A DNA stretch of 13,342 bases from an uncultured Eubacteriaceae bacterium (lineage in GTDB: Bacteria > Bacillota > Clostridia > Eubacteriales > UBA1433), in the NCBI GenBank assembly GCA_937880125.1, contig CALFLU010000083.1, positions 1 to 13,342 of the forward strand. The letters run 5' to 3'. The notes under the pieces were generated by a model that worked only from the letters and a program-made list of their open reading frames with translations, was not told the origin of the DNA and searched no databases. The translations under genes and the position numbers were made by a program. The first letter of the stretch is position 1; every line of letters begins with the position of its first letter. Shown here one piece after another: positions 6,808-13,342 of this stretch.

Positions 6808-9180
6808 TTACCATTCCAAATCGGTGTCTTCCACTTTTCCTTTTTTGGTTAAGGCATCCAGCATAATGCGTTGTTCAACCTGTGCCACCATGTGCTTGGT
6901 GAATTTGACTTTGTCGGGATTGACAGAGATGCTGTCTATGCCGTTGCGCACGAGAAACTCGGTAAATTCGGGGTAGACGCTCGGTGCCTGACCGCAGATG
7001 GAAACGGTTTTGCCGTCTTTGTGTGCGGTATCAATCAAATGTTTGATGGCACGGCGAATAGCCAAGTTGCGCTCGTCAAAGATTTCGGATACGGTATCAT
7101 TGTCGCGGTCGCAGCCCAACAGCAGCATGGTCAAGTCGTTGGAGCCGATGGAGTATCCGTCAATGTATTTATTGAATTGGTCTGCAAGAATGATGTTGGA
7201 GGGTATTTCTGCCATGAGCCAGACTTTGAAGTCCGGACCTCGCTGCAAGCCTTCGGCTGCCATGAGGTTGATAACTTTTTCGCATTCTTCAACCGTGCGG
7301 CAGAAGGGAATCATCACATACAGATTTTTCAGGCCAAACTCTTCGCGCACTTTGCGCACAGCCTGAACTTCCAGTTTAAAAGCTTCAATATATTTGGGGT
7401 CATAGTAGCGAGACGCACCGCGCCAACCCAAAAGTGCACTGGGTTCGTATGGTTCAAACTCATCTCCGCCTTTTAAGTCGCGGTATTCGCTGGATTTGAA
7501 GTCAGAAAATCTCAATACAACGGGCCGCGGAGCCAGAGCTTGGCAAACTTTGCGGAATGCCTCTGCAAGTTGGTCCACAACCTTTTCCGGTTGACCGATT
7601 TTCAGCAAATAGAGCGGATGTTCGTGTATATATGTCGTCCAGATAAATTCTTCTCGCATGAGGCCGATGCCGTCGCAGGGAAGAGCGCTGTATTTGTCGG
7701 CAAGGTCAGGATCCCCCAGGTTCATATGCACTTTTGTGCCGGTAACGGGAAATGTTTCGGCCATGACCACTGAGCCGCTGGCTTCTTCTTTTTTTGCAAT
7801 TTCCAAAATGCCTTCATAGACAACACCGTTGGTGGCATCCACCGTAATGTCCATGCCGTCTTGGATGGTAATTGTTGCGGCATCTCCGCGGCTTTTGGTA
7901 CCTACAATACAGGGAATACCCAATTCGCGGCTGACGATGGAAGCATGGCAGGTCATGCCGCCGGAGTCCGTGACAATGGCTTTGGCTTTTTTCATCGCCG
8001 GTACCCAGTCGGGGGCAGTCATTTCGGTAACGAGGATTTCGCCTTCGTTAAATTCGTGAATCAGATCCGGTGATAAAATAACATGCGCTTTGCCCGAAAC
8101 AAGACCCGGGCTTGCGGGCAGGCCTTTTAAAATAACTTTGCGCTCTGTGGTTGTGGCAGCTTGTTCTGCCGGTGCGGCGCTTTTGTCTTTGCGGCTCCAA
8201 ACGGTTTCGGGGCGCGCCTGCAAAATCCATACTTTGTCGGTGCGTTCGTCAATACCCCATTCAATATCCATGTAGCACCCGTAGTGTGCTTCAATGGCTT
8301 TTGCATATTTTGCCAATTCCAAAATTTGTTCATCAGTAATTTTTTGCTTGTCTCGATCTTCCTTTGCCACAGGCAGCTCTTCGCAGTCGCCGCCCGGCTT
8401 GCGGGCAAATTGAACGTCTTGTGTTGTGACATGTTTTGATGTGATGGTTTCGTCTTCCTTGGAAACAATATATTCATCCGGGGTAACAATACCCTGAACA
8501 ACATATTCGCCGAGGCCGTAAGCGGCTTCAATCAAAATAAATTTGTCGTCTCCGTTTACCAAATTAACGGTGAACATGACGCCGGAAGTTTTTGAAAACA
8601 CCATCATTTGCACAACGGCTGATAAGGCGACGTCCAAATGATTAAATCCTTGTTTTTCGCGATAATATACGGCGCGATCCGTGAAGGTGGAAGCATAGCA
8701 TTCTTTGATGCGTCGAACAATATTTGCAGCACCCTGCACGTTGAGATAGCTTTCTTGCTGTCCGGCAAAGCTTGCATCAGGCAAATCTTCTGCGGTGGCG
8801 CTGGAGCGCACGGCCACAAAGGGCTCACTTTCGCCGACTTTGTCAGAAAGTTCTTTGTATGCTGTTACAATGGCTTCTTCAAGATCTTTAGGCATGGTTT
8901 GTGCAATGATGAGCTCGCGAATGCGCGCGCATACATCTTTGAGCAGCGCACTGTTTTCCACGTCTGTCAGCTCGGATAAAAGGGATTCAAGTTGACTTTG
9001 CAAGCCGCTTTCTTCGATAAAGTAACGATAAGCATGTGCGGTAGTAGCAAAGCCGTAAGGCACGGGAACATTGGTGTTGGATGTCATTTCGCCCAGGGAA
9101 GAAGATTTTCCGCCGACGATATCCACATCCTCTCTTTTCAGTTGTTCAAACCAAAGCAAATACTCTTTGTTTTTTTCCAT
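6808..9180 (-). CDS. ppsA: Phosphoenolpyruvate synthase
   Basis: PpsA converts pyruvate, ATP and water into PEP, AMP and phosphate (EC 2.7.9.2), the first step of gluconeogenesis from pyruvate. The 790-residue protein has all three domains. The N-terminal ATP-grasp domain shows GGKSSSLGEM near residue 23 and VAVRSSATAEDLPDASFAGQ near 125-145. The swivelling phosphohistidine domain carries GGMTCHASIVSRELG, with His412 as the phosphate carrier and Thr410 as the residue a PDRP would phosphorylate. The C-terminal PEP/pyruvate domain has LGWRGASRY, GSNDLTML and the proton-donor Cys729 in SICGQAPS. The CHA sequence and the LRFSDFKSSEYR stretch place it with PEP synthases rather than PPDK. The start is ATG at 9180, six bases after GAGGTG; an upstream in-frame ATG at 9228 has no good site. 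It lies convergent to the PDRP gene. Confidence 0.94.
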   Translation of the reverse strand: MEKNKEYLLWFEQLKREDVDIVGGKSSSLGEMTSNTNVPVPYGFATTAHAYRYFIEESGLQSQLESLLSELTDVENSALLKDVCARIRELIIAQTMPKDLEEAIVTAYKELSDKVGESEPFVAVRSSATAEDLPDASFAGQQESYLNVQGAANIVRRIKECYASTFTDRAVYYREKQGFNHLDVALSAVVQMMVFSKTSGVMFTVNLVNGDDKFILIEAAYGLGEYVVQGIVTPDEYIVSKEDETITSKHVTTQDVQFARKPGGDCEELPVAKEDRDKQKITDEQILELAKYAKAIEAHYGCYMDIEWGIDERTDKVWILQARPETVWSRKDKSAAPAEQAATTTERKVILKGLPASPGLVSGKAHVILSPDLIHEFNEGEILVTEMTAPDWVPAMKKAKAIVTDSGGMTCHASIVSRELGIPCIVGTKSRGDAATITIQDGMDITVDATNGVVYEGILEIAKKEEASGSVVMAETFPVTGTKVHMNLGDPDLADKYSALPCDGIGLMREEFIWTTYIHEHPLYLLKIGQPEKVVDQLAEAFRKVCQALAPRPVVLRFSDFKSSEYRDLKGGDEFEPYEPSALLGWRGASRYYDPKYIEAFKLEVQAVRKVREEFGLKNLYVMIPFCRTVEECEKVINLMAAEGLQRGPDFKVWLMAEIPSNIILADQFNKYIDGYSIGSNDLTMLLLGCDRDNDTVSEIFDERNLAIRRAIKHLIDTAHKDGKTVSICGQAPSVYPEFTEFLVRNGIDSISVNPDKVKFTKHMVAQVEQRIMLDALTKKGKVEDTDLEW

Positions 9181-9225
9181 TTTTAACACCTCGCAAAATA
9201 TTGTCTGATATGCTTTGTGAAAAGG

Positions 9226-9256
9226 CAAAATTCGAATTTAATAAATTCACAATTTG
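9226..9256. repeat. Imperfect palindrome in the ppsA leader, candidate operator
   Basis: A 31-base inverted repeat is centred on 9241. The inner arms GAATTTA (9234-9240) and TAAATTC (9242-9248) match perfectly, and 12 of 15 positions match over the whole length. Reading along ppsA transcription it begins about three bases after the predicted start of transcription, a usual place for a repressor site. It is AT-rich, so chance is possible, and it could instead be an RNA hairpin in the leader. Confidence 0.4.
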
Positions 9257-9265
9257 TCAATTTAC

Positions 9266-9294
9266 AGTATAGCATTTCAGTAAAGTTTTTTCCA
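9266..9294 (-). promoter_or_regulatory. Extended -10 promoter for ppsA
   Basis: On the minus strand TGC-TATACT covers 9274-9266, an extended -10 with five of six matches. A weak -35 (TGGAAA, 9294-9289) stands 17 bases upstream. The predicted start of transcription, near 9259, gives a leader of roughly 80 bases before the ppsA ATG. Confidence 0.5.
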
Positions 9295-9413
9295 CAACTT
9301 CCGTTATTTTTTTGGCTTTTGTACGGCCCAGGCAAAAAAATTGATAAAATTATGTCAAAATTTTGTAAGCTTTCGCACAAATATTTTAAAAAGAAATTCG
9401 GTTGAGAGGAAAA
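9295..9413. other. Non-coding spacer between divergent promoters
   Basis: This AT-rich stretch lies between the divergent ppsA and pduL promoters. It includes T-run and A-run segments around 9306-9340 (TTTTTTTGGC and GGCAAAAAAA) that could pair weakly. I see no convincing gene, RNA family or repeat in it. Confidence 0.4.
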
Positions 9414-9443
9414 TTGAAAAGAGAAATCAATTTATGGTAGAAT
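9414..9443 (+). promoter_or_regulatory. Sigma-A promoter for the first pduL copy
   Basis: TTGAAA at 9414-9419 and TAGAAT at 9438-9443 are 18 bases apart, and TG at 9435-9436 makes an extended -10. Transcription would start about 9450. The ATG at 9452 would then be leaderless, which supports the downstream start at 9473 for the gene. Confidence 0.6.
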
Positions 9444-9472
9444 AAAAAAATATGGATCGAAAGGACAAAATA

Positions 9473-10036
9473 ATGAAAATTGCCGCAGGAGTTTCTAACC
9501 GCCATATTTTTTTGTCTGAAGCGGACACACTGACGCTTTTTCAGACACTCGATGTGCCGCGCCGCGGCAGACTCGGTCAGGACAGTTACTACACATATGA
9601 GCCGACGGTGGACATTGTCGGCGAAAAATATACCCTGAAAAACGTGCGCGTTATCGGTCCGCCGCGACCCACAACGCAGGTAGAACTTTTATACGGCGAT
9701 TGCATCAAGCTTGGTATTGAGCCCGTGGTACGCCACAGTGCAGACATTAAAGGTTCCGCCGGCGGTGTGCTCAAAAGCGAGTGGGGGCAGGTGCGCCTGC
9801 AAGAAGGCTTTATTGTTGCAGCCAGGCACATTCACGCAAACCCCTTTGAGGCATCAAAGCGAGGACTCTATGACGGGCAAATTGTCAGCGTGCGCAGTGG
9901 AGGCGTTAGAGGCCTGGTTTTTCATAATGTACTAGTGCGCGTTGAAGAAAAGGCAGTGTGGGCACTGCATATTGACTTGGAAGAAGGCAATGCGGCAGGA
10001 TTGAAAAACAAAGAGCTCTGTGATATAATTTTGTAA
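9473..10036 (+). CDS. pduL: PduL-type phosphate acyltransferase, copy 1, with an altered metal ligand
   Basis: PduL-family enzymes (PTAC) move an acyl group between CoA and phosphate, for example acetyl-CoA to acetyl-phosphate, and replace Pta in many Clostridia. This copy has 187 residues with two PTAC halves. Motif GPPRPTTQVE contains Glu71, the second HxH is complete (His119, His121) and the C-terminal LHIDLEEGNAAG contains His166. The first HxH, however, reads His11-Ile-Phe13, so one expected metal ligand is missing; the codon is TTT. I chose ATG 9473 because AAAGGA lies seven bases in front and the N-terminus then aligns with copy 2 (MKI..xxSNRHI). No encapsulation peptide or microcompartment gene is seen. 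It may be a weak, changed or non-catalytic enzyme. Copy 2 follows in the same direction after 54 bases. Confidence 0.87.
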   Translation: MKIAAGVSNRHIFLSEADTLTLFQTLDVPRRGRLGQDSYYTYEPTVDIVGEKYTLKNVRVIGPPRPTTQVELLYGDCIKLGIEPVVRHSADIKGSAGGVLKSEWGQVRLQEGFIVAARHIHANPFEASKRGLYDGQIVSVRSGGVRGLVFHNVLVRVEEKAVWALHIDLEEGNAAGLKNKELCDIIL

Positions 10037-10060
10037 AATTAACATGGAAAATGTTAAAAT
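10031..10060 (+). promoter_or_regulatory. Possible internal promoter before the second pduL copy
   Basis: TTGTAA at 10031-10036 and TAAAAT at 10055-10060, with TG at 10052-10053, are 18 bases apart. A small hairpin (TTAACAT at 10039-10045, ATGTTAA at 10051-10057) overlaps the -10. It has no T run long enough to call it a terminator. The second copy could thus be expressed separately from the first. Confidence 0.4.
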
Positions 10061-10090
10061 AAAAAAATCATTAATCATTATGGGGGAAAT

Positions 10091-10657
10091 ATGAAAATAC
10101 CGGTTTCATTATCAAACAGACACATCCATTTAAAACAAGAGGACGTAAAAAAACTTTTCGGAAAAGATGAATTGACATTTAAAAGTGATTTAAGCCAGCC
10201 CGGACAATATGCTTGCGAAGAGCAAGTAGAAATTGTGGGACCCAAAGGCAGCATCGGCAAAGTGAGAATTTTAGGACCCACCAGACCCGATTCGCAGGTG
10301 GAAATATTGACAGGCGATACCTTTAAGTTGGGTATTGACGCGCCGATTCGTGAAAGCGGACAAATCGAAGACACACCCGGATGCAAATTGGTAGGACCCA
10401 ACGGTGAAGTGGAGTTGGACAAAGGCGTTATTGTAGCCAGCAGACACATTCACATGAGTGACAAAGAAGCAGAACAACTGGGCGTAAAAGACAAAGACGT
10501 CGTAAAAGTCAAAGTAGGCGGAGACAGAGGCTTGACTTTTGACAACGTATTGGTGCGTGTGAGCCCGAAATTTGCCCTGGATATGCATATTGACTCTGAA
10601 GAGGGCAATGCGGCAGGCGTAAATCGCAAGGGCGGCGAAGGCGAAATTGTTTCGTAG
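10091..10657 (+). CDS. pduL: PduL-type phosphate acyltransferase, copy 2, complete active site
   Basis: This 188-residue protein has all the residues expected of an active PduL phosphotransacylase: His11 and His13 in SNRHIHL, Glu71 in GPTRPDSQVE, His119 and His121 in ASRHIHM, and His166 in MHIDSEEGNAAG. In the family these bind two metal ions that activate phosphate and CoA thioester. Together with acetate kinase it would make ATP from acetyl-CoA, or run in reverse during growth on acetate. The start is ATG 10091, close behind GGGGGA at about 10081-10087. There is no N-terminal extension, so it is probably a soluble cytosolic enzyme rather than a microcompartment cargo. It is a tandem paralogue of copy 1, with key positions at the same residue numbers. 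lgt begins 11 bases downstream and is likely cotranscribed. Confidence 0.92.
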   Translation: MKIPVSLSNRHIHLKQEDVKKLFGKDELTFKSDLSQPGQYACEEQVEIVGPKGSIGKVRILGPTRPDSQVEILTGDTFKLGIDAPIRESGQIEDTPGCKLVGPNGEVELDKGVIVASRHIHMSDKEAEQLGVKDKDVVKVKVGGDRGLTFDNVLVRVSPKFALDMHIDSEEGNAAGVNRKGGEGEIVS

Positions 10658-10668
10658 CCGAAAACAAT

Positions 10669-11469
10669 ATGACAGCAATTTTATCAATGCCTGATCCCGT
10701 TGCATTTGAGATATTTGGCCTTGAAGTGAGATGGTATGGGGTTATTATTGCCTTTGCCATTGCATTGGGTATGATAATTGCGCTTTATCGAGCAAAGAAA
10801 AGAGGGATGGATTCGGAGGCGGTGCTTGACGTGCTGCTTTTGGCCATTCCTCTTGCTATTGTCGGCGCCAGATTGGGCTATGTTGTTTCCCATCTTTATT
10901 ATTATGCACAAAATCCGTTATCCGTTTTCGCTTTTCGAGAGGGCGGACTGGCGATACAAGGCGGCATAGCAGGCGGCATTGCAGGCGTGGTGATTATGTG
11001 CAAAATCAAAAAACTGAATGCCTGGATGATGGCAGATATGTTGGCGCCCAGCTTGATACTGGGCCAAGCCATCGGCAGGTGGGGCAATTACTTTAACATG
11101 GAAGTTTATGGCACGCCCACCTCGCTGCCCTGGGCAATATCGGTTGTCGATTCCAAAATGGGCATTGTTCAAGTTCATCCGCTCTTCTTGTATGAATCTT
11201 TGTGGAACTTGTTAGGGTTTGTTTTTTTGCTTTATTACGACAAACACCTCAAAAAACATAACGGAGAGACGATTTGTGCATATTTGGCATTTTATTCGGT
11301 AGGCAGATTTTTTATCGAATTTCTCAGAACTGACCACGTATATGTCTTTAACACCATCAGTCTGGCACAGTTAATCAGCGCGCTGCTGGCAGTTGTTGCC
11401 ATAGCAATCATTGTGTTCATTCGGCGAAAAAATAAAAACAAAGCCAATAGACACTTTTCAAACGAATAA
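10669..11469 (+). CDS. lgt: Phosphatidylglycerol--prolipoprotein diacylglyceryl transferase
   Basis: Lgt moves diacylglycerol from phosphatidylglycerol to the lipobox cysteine of prolipoproteins, the first step of lipoprotein maturation in the cytoplasmic membrane. The 266-residue protein has about seven hydrophobic helices and a basic C-terminal tail. The signature GRWGNYFNMEVYG carries Arg137, Asn140, Asn143 and Glu145, and SVGRFFIEFLR provides the later conserved arginine. The loop that reads GGxxxHGG in E. coli reads GGLAIQGG here, with Gln97 (codon CAA) where E. coli has the essential His103; clostridial enzymes often vary at this site. The ATG at 10669 has no clear ribosome binding site, so coupling to the upstream pduL gene, 11 bases away, is likely. 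The valS promoter overlaps its last codons. Confidence 0.93.
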   Translation: MTAILSMPDPVAFEIFGLEVRWYGVIIAFAIALGMIIALYRAKKRGMDSEAVLDVLLLAIPLAIVGARLGYVVSHLYYYAQNPLSVFAFREGGLAIQGGIAGGIAGVVIMCKIKKLNAWMMADMLAPSLILGQAIGRWGNYFNMEVYGTPTSLPWAISVVDSKMGIVQVHPLFLYESLWNLLGFVFLLYYDKHLKKHNGETICAYLAFYSVGRFFIEFLRTDHVYVFNTISLAQLISALLAVVAIAIIVFIRRKNKNKANRHFSNE

Positions 11470-11483
11470 TGCTGTGTTATAAT
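11455..11483 (+). promoter_or_regulatory. Promoter for the valS T-box transcript
   Basis: A perfect TATAAT at 11478-11483 with TG at 11475-11476 forms an extended -10. A weak -35 (TTTTCA, 11455-11460) stands 17 bases upstream inside the end of lgt. Transcription would start about 11490, just before the T-box leader. Confidence 0.65.
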
Positions 11484-11489
11484 ATAATG

Positions 11490-11702
11490 TAATTATTTTA
11501 ATATTACGATGAAAAAGAAGAGTAAGTTTTCGGATATTTGCAGAGAGAGCCGATTTGCTGAAAAGGCTTAATAAAAGAAACTGAACGTCGCTTTGGAGTA
11601 AAAAGCGCAAAATGCGTAAATGAGTGAGATGGGTGAGATAGCTCATCTAATAAAGGTGGTACCGCGGTGATTCGTCCTTTGCTTGATGCAGGGGATTTTT
11701 TT
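11490..11702 (+). ncRNA. T-box riboswitch leader, valine specific
   Basis: This leader reads the charging state of tRNA-Val and stops transcription when the tRNA is charged. Stem I shows the expected AGAGTA (about 11519-11524), the AGAGAG kink-turn element (about 11542-11549) and the specifier loop GAAC-GTC at 11583-11589. GTC at 11587-11589 is a valine codon, matching the gene behind it. A stem III hairpin pairs 11627-11633 with 11642-11648. The T-box sequence AATAAAGGTGGTACCGCGG is at 11649-11667, and TGGT at 11657-11660 can pair with the tRNA 3' end, its last U facing discriminator A. In the antiterminator AAAGG (11652-11656) pairs with CCTTT (11676-11680), the same bases the terminator uses. 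Confidence 0.95.
11675..11702 (+). terminator. T-box regulated intrinsic terminator
   Basis: TCCTTTGC (11675-11682) pairs with GCAGGGGA (11688-11695), with two G-T pairs, around a five-base loop, followed by seven T at 11696-11702. It competes with the antiterminator for the CCTTT segment. Read-through gives valS expression when tRNA-Val is uncharged. Confidence 0.88.
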
Positions 11703-11740
11703 ATTTGCACGAATCGGGAATAAATACAGAGGTGAAACAC

Positions 11741-13342
11741 ATGCTTGAAAAGAGTTACGACCACAGCAAAATAGAAAACAAATTATATGAAAATTGGGAA
11801 AAGCAGGGATACTTTAAACCGGAGATTCATCCAAACGGAAAAGCCTTCACCATTGTGATGCCTCCGCCCAACATCACGGGGCAGCTGCATTTGGGTCACG
11901 CCTTTGACGGGACCATTCAAGACATTTTGACACGTTATAAGAGAATGAAGGGCTACAGCGCACTGTGGCTGCCGGGGGAAGACCATGCCTCCATTGCCAC
12001 AGAGGTAAAATTGGTCGAAAAAATCAAAAATGATTACGGAAAAACAAAGGAAGAGTTTGGCAGGGAAGCGTTTTTGGAAGAAGCCTGGGATTGGAGCCGC
12101 TATTATCGTGAAAGAATCGCAAAGCAGTTTCGCAAACTGGGCACTTCTTGCGACTGGAGCAGAGAGCGTTTTACGATGGACGAGGGGTGCAGTGAGGCGG
12201 TGAAGGAATTTTTTATCAATTTATACGATAATGGCTTAATTTATCGTGGAAACAGAATCATCAATTGGTGCACCGACTGCAAAACGACGATTTCGGATGC
12301 GGAAGTGGAATATGAAGAACAGGAAGGTTACATTTATCATATTCGCTATCCGATAGAAAACAGCGAAGAGAGCCTGGTTGTGGCAACGACAAGACCGGAG
12401 ACCATGCTGGGCGATACGGGCATTGCCATTGCGCCTGATGATGAAAGGTATACCCATCTTATCGGTAAAAATGCGGTGCTGCCGTTGGTGGGCAGAGTTC
12501 TGCCGATTTTTGCGGACGAGTACGTGGAAAAGGAGTTTGGTACAGGCTGTGTAAAAGTAACACCTTGTCACGACCCCAACGACTTTGAAATGGGGCAAAG
12601 GCACAAACTGGCGCAGGTAAGAATATGCGACGATGATGGGATTTTAAATGAAAACGTGCCTGAAGCTTACAGAGGACTAAGCTTGCTTGAGGGGCGTGAA
12701 AAGATTATTGAAGACTTGAAGCAACAGGGTCTTTTTGTTAAAACCGAACCCTATACGCACAATGTGGGCACTTGCTATCGCTGCGATACCACCATTCAGC
12801 CGCTGACCAGCGAACAATGGTTTGTGAAGATGGAACCTTTGGCAACACCGGCAGCAAAGGCAGTGAGAGATGATATGGTGCGGTTTGTGCCGAAACATTT
12901 TGAAAAAGTCTATTTTAACTGGATGGATAACATCAAAGATTGGTGTATATCGCGTCAATTGTGGTGGGGACACAGAATTCCCGTTTATTATTGCGATGAC
13001 TGCGGCGAGATTATCGTACAAAAAGAAGCGCCTTCAGTCTGCACAAAATGTCAAAGTCAAAACATTCGTCAAGATGAAGATGTGTTGGACACCTGGTTCA
13101 GCTCGGCACTGTGGCCTTTTTCTACGTTGGGTTGGCCTGAACAAACGGAAGATTTGAAAAAATTCTATCCCAACGATGTGTTGGTGACGGGCTTTGATAT
13201 CATCTTTTTATGGGTAGCCAGGATGATTATGGCGGGCATGAGCCAAATGGGTGATATTCCCTTTTCGAACGTGCTGATTCACGGATTGATTCGGGACAGC
13301 CAAGGCAGAAAAATGTCAAAATCTTTGGGCAACGGCGTGGAC
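11741..13342 (+). CDS. valS: Valine--tRNA ligase, 3' end beyond the window
   Basis: ValRS charges tRNA-Val with valine and edits mischarged threonine (EC 6.1.1.9). The first 534 residues are present, of roughly 880 usual for the family; the frame stays open to the last base of the window. The class I motif HLGH is at residues 50-53 and KMSKS at 524-528. The CP1 editing domain, about 190-340, shows TTRPE at 216-220 and HDPNDF at 277-282. Zinc-ribbon cysteines occur in CYRC and in CDDC followed by CTKC, and DEDVLDTWFSS marks the return to the catalytic core. The stretch LPGEDHASIATEVK replaces the more usual PGTDHAGIATQ; I recall this variant from clostridial ValRS. The start is ATG 11741, six bases after AGAGGTG (11728-11734). 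A valine T-box leader controls it. Confidence 0.97.
   Translation, partial: MLEKSYDHSKIENKLYENWEKQGYFKPEIHPNGKAFTIVMPPPNITGQLHLGHAFDGTIQDILTRYKRMKGYSALWLPGEDHASIATEVKLVEKIKNDYGKTKEEFGREAFLEEAWDWSRYYRERIAKQFRKLGTSCDWSRERFTMDEGCSEAVKEFFINLYDNGLIYRGNRIINWCTDCKTTISDAEVEYEEQEGYIYHIRYPIENSEESLVVATTRPETMLGDTGIAIAPDDERYTHLIGKNAVLPLVGRVLPIFADEYVEKEFGTGCVKVTPCHDPNDFEMGQRHKLAQVRICDDDGILNENVPEAYRGLSLLEGREKIIEDLKQQGLFVKTEPYTHNVGTCYRCDTTIQPLTSEQWFVKMEPLATPAAKAVRDDMVRFVPKHFEKVYFNWMDNIKDWCISRQLWWGHRIPVYYCDDCGEIIVQKEAPSVCTKCQSQNIRQDEDVLDTWFSSALWPFSTLGWPEQTEDLKKFYPNDVLVTGFDIIFLWVARMIMAGMSQMGDIPFSNVLIHGLIRDSQGRKMSKSLGNGVD

Noticed and set aside
6871..7476. 201-codon open frame on the plus strand
   Set aside because: It is antisense to ppsA, whose catalytic motifs in this stretch are intact.
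9306..9340. Possible hairpin of T-run and A-run in the ppsA-pduL spacer
   Set aside because: Beyond the T/A runs and a single G-C pair the arms do not match, so it is not a convincing terminator or RNA element.
11504..11764. 86-codon minus-strand frame over the valS leader
   Set aside because: The stretch is fully explained by the T-box RNA on the plus strand.
1..13342. Mobile elements, CRISPR repeats, tRNA or rRNA genes
   Set aside because: No transposase, integrase, regularly spaced repeats or tRNA/rRNA-like sequence was seen on either strand by reading.

Overview
This window looks like a chromosomal, vertically inherited segment of an anaerobic low-to-medium GC Bacillota, most likely class Clostridia. 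The reasons are the purine-rich ribosome binding sites, many TGN-extended -10 promoters, a T-box leader on valS, single-chain dimeric GlyRS, the recO-glyS-PDRP gene order, and PduL-type phosphotransacylases. The genus cannot be told. I see no insertion sequence, phage gene, CRISPR array, tRNA or rRNA.

Layout. (1) 1-1797: a two-gene ABC-2 exporter operon (ATPase plus six-helix permease) with an extended -10 promoter at the window edge and a terminator after the permease. (2) 1816-3690: an ECF sigma factor and its overlapping membrane anti-sigma factor (ZAS-type zinc finger, transmembrane helix, DUF4349 domain). A possible ECF-type autoregulatory promoter lies in front and a terminator behind. 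(3) 3708-6779: the operon recO - glyS - PDRP (DUF299 bifunctional kinase/phosphorylase), with a good sigma-A promoter and a strong bidirectional terminator. (4) 6808-9294, minus strand: phosphoenolpyruvate synthase ppsA, convergent with the PDRP gene. It has an extended -10 promoter and an imperfect palindrome near the predicted transcription start. (5) 9414-11469: two tandem PduL phosphotransacylase genes, then lgt. (6) 11455-13342: a valine T-box leader (specifier GUC) and valS, which runs off the window just after KMSKS.

How the genes fit together. The PDRP and PpsA probably form a regulator-target pair at the pyruvate/PEP node, since PpsA carries the Thr-Cys-His target motif. PduL works at the neighbouring acetyl-CoA/acetyl-phosphate node. 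The sigma/anti-sigma pair next to an ABC exporter suggests an envelope-stress or antimicrobial-response locus, but the terminator between them means that link is only positional.

The most notable points are that the first PduL copy lacks one metal-ligand histidine (Phe13) which the second copy keeps, that Lgt has Gln where the E. coli enzyme has its essential His103, and the PDRP-PpsA pairing with a candidate operator upstream of ppsA. I found no clear undescribed multi-gene system. Most of the window is housekeeping.
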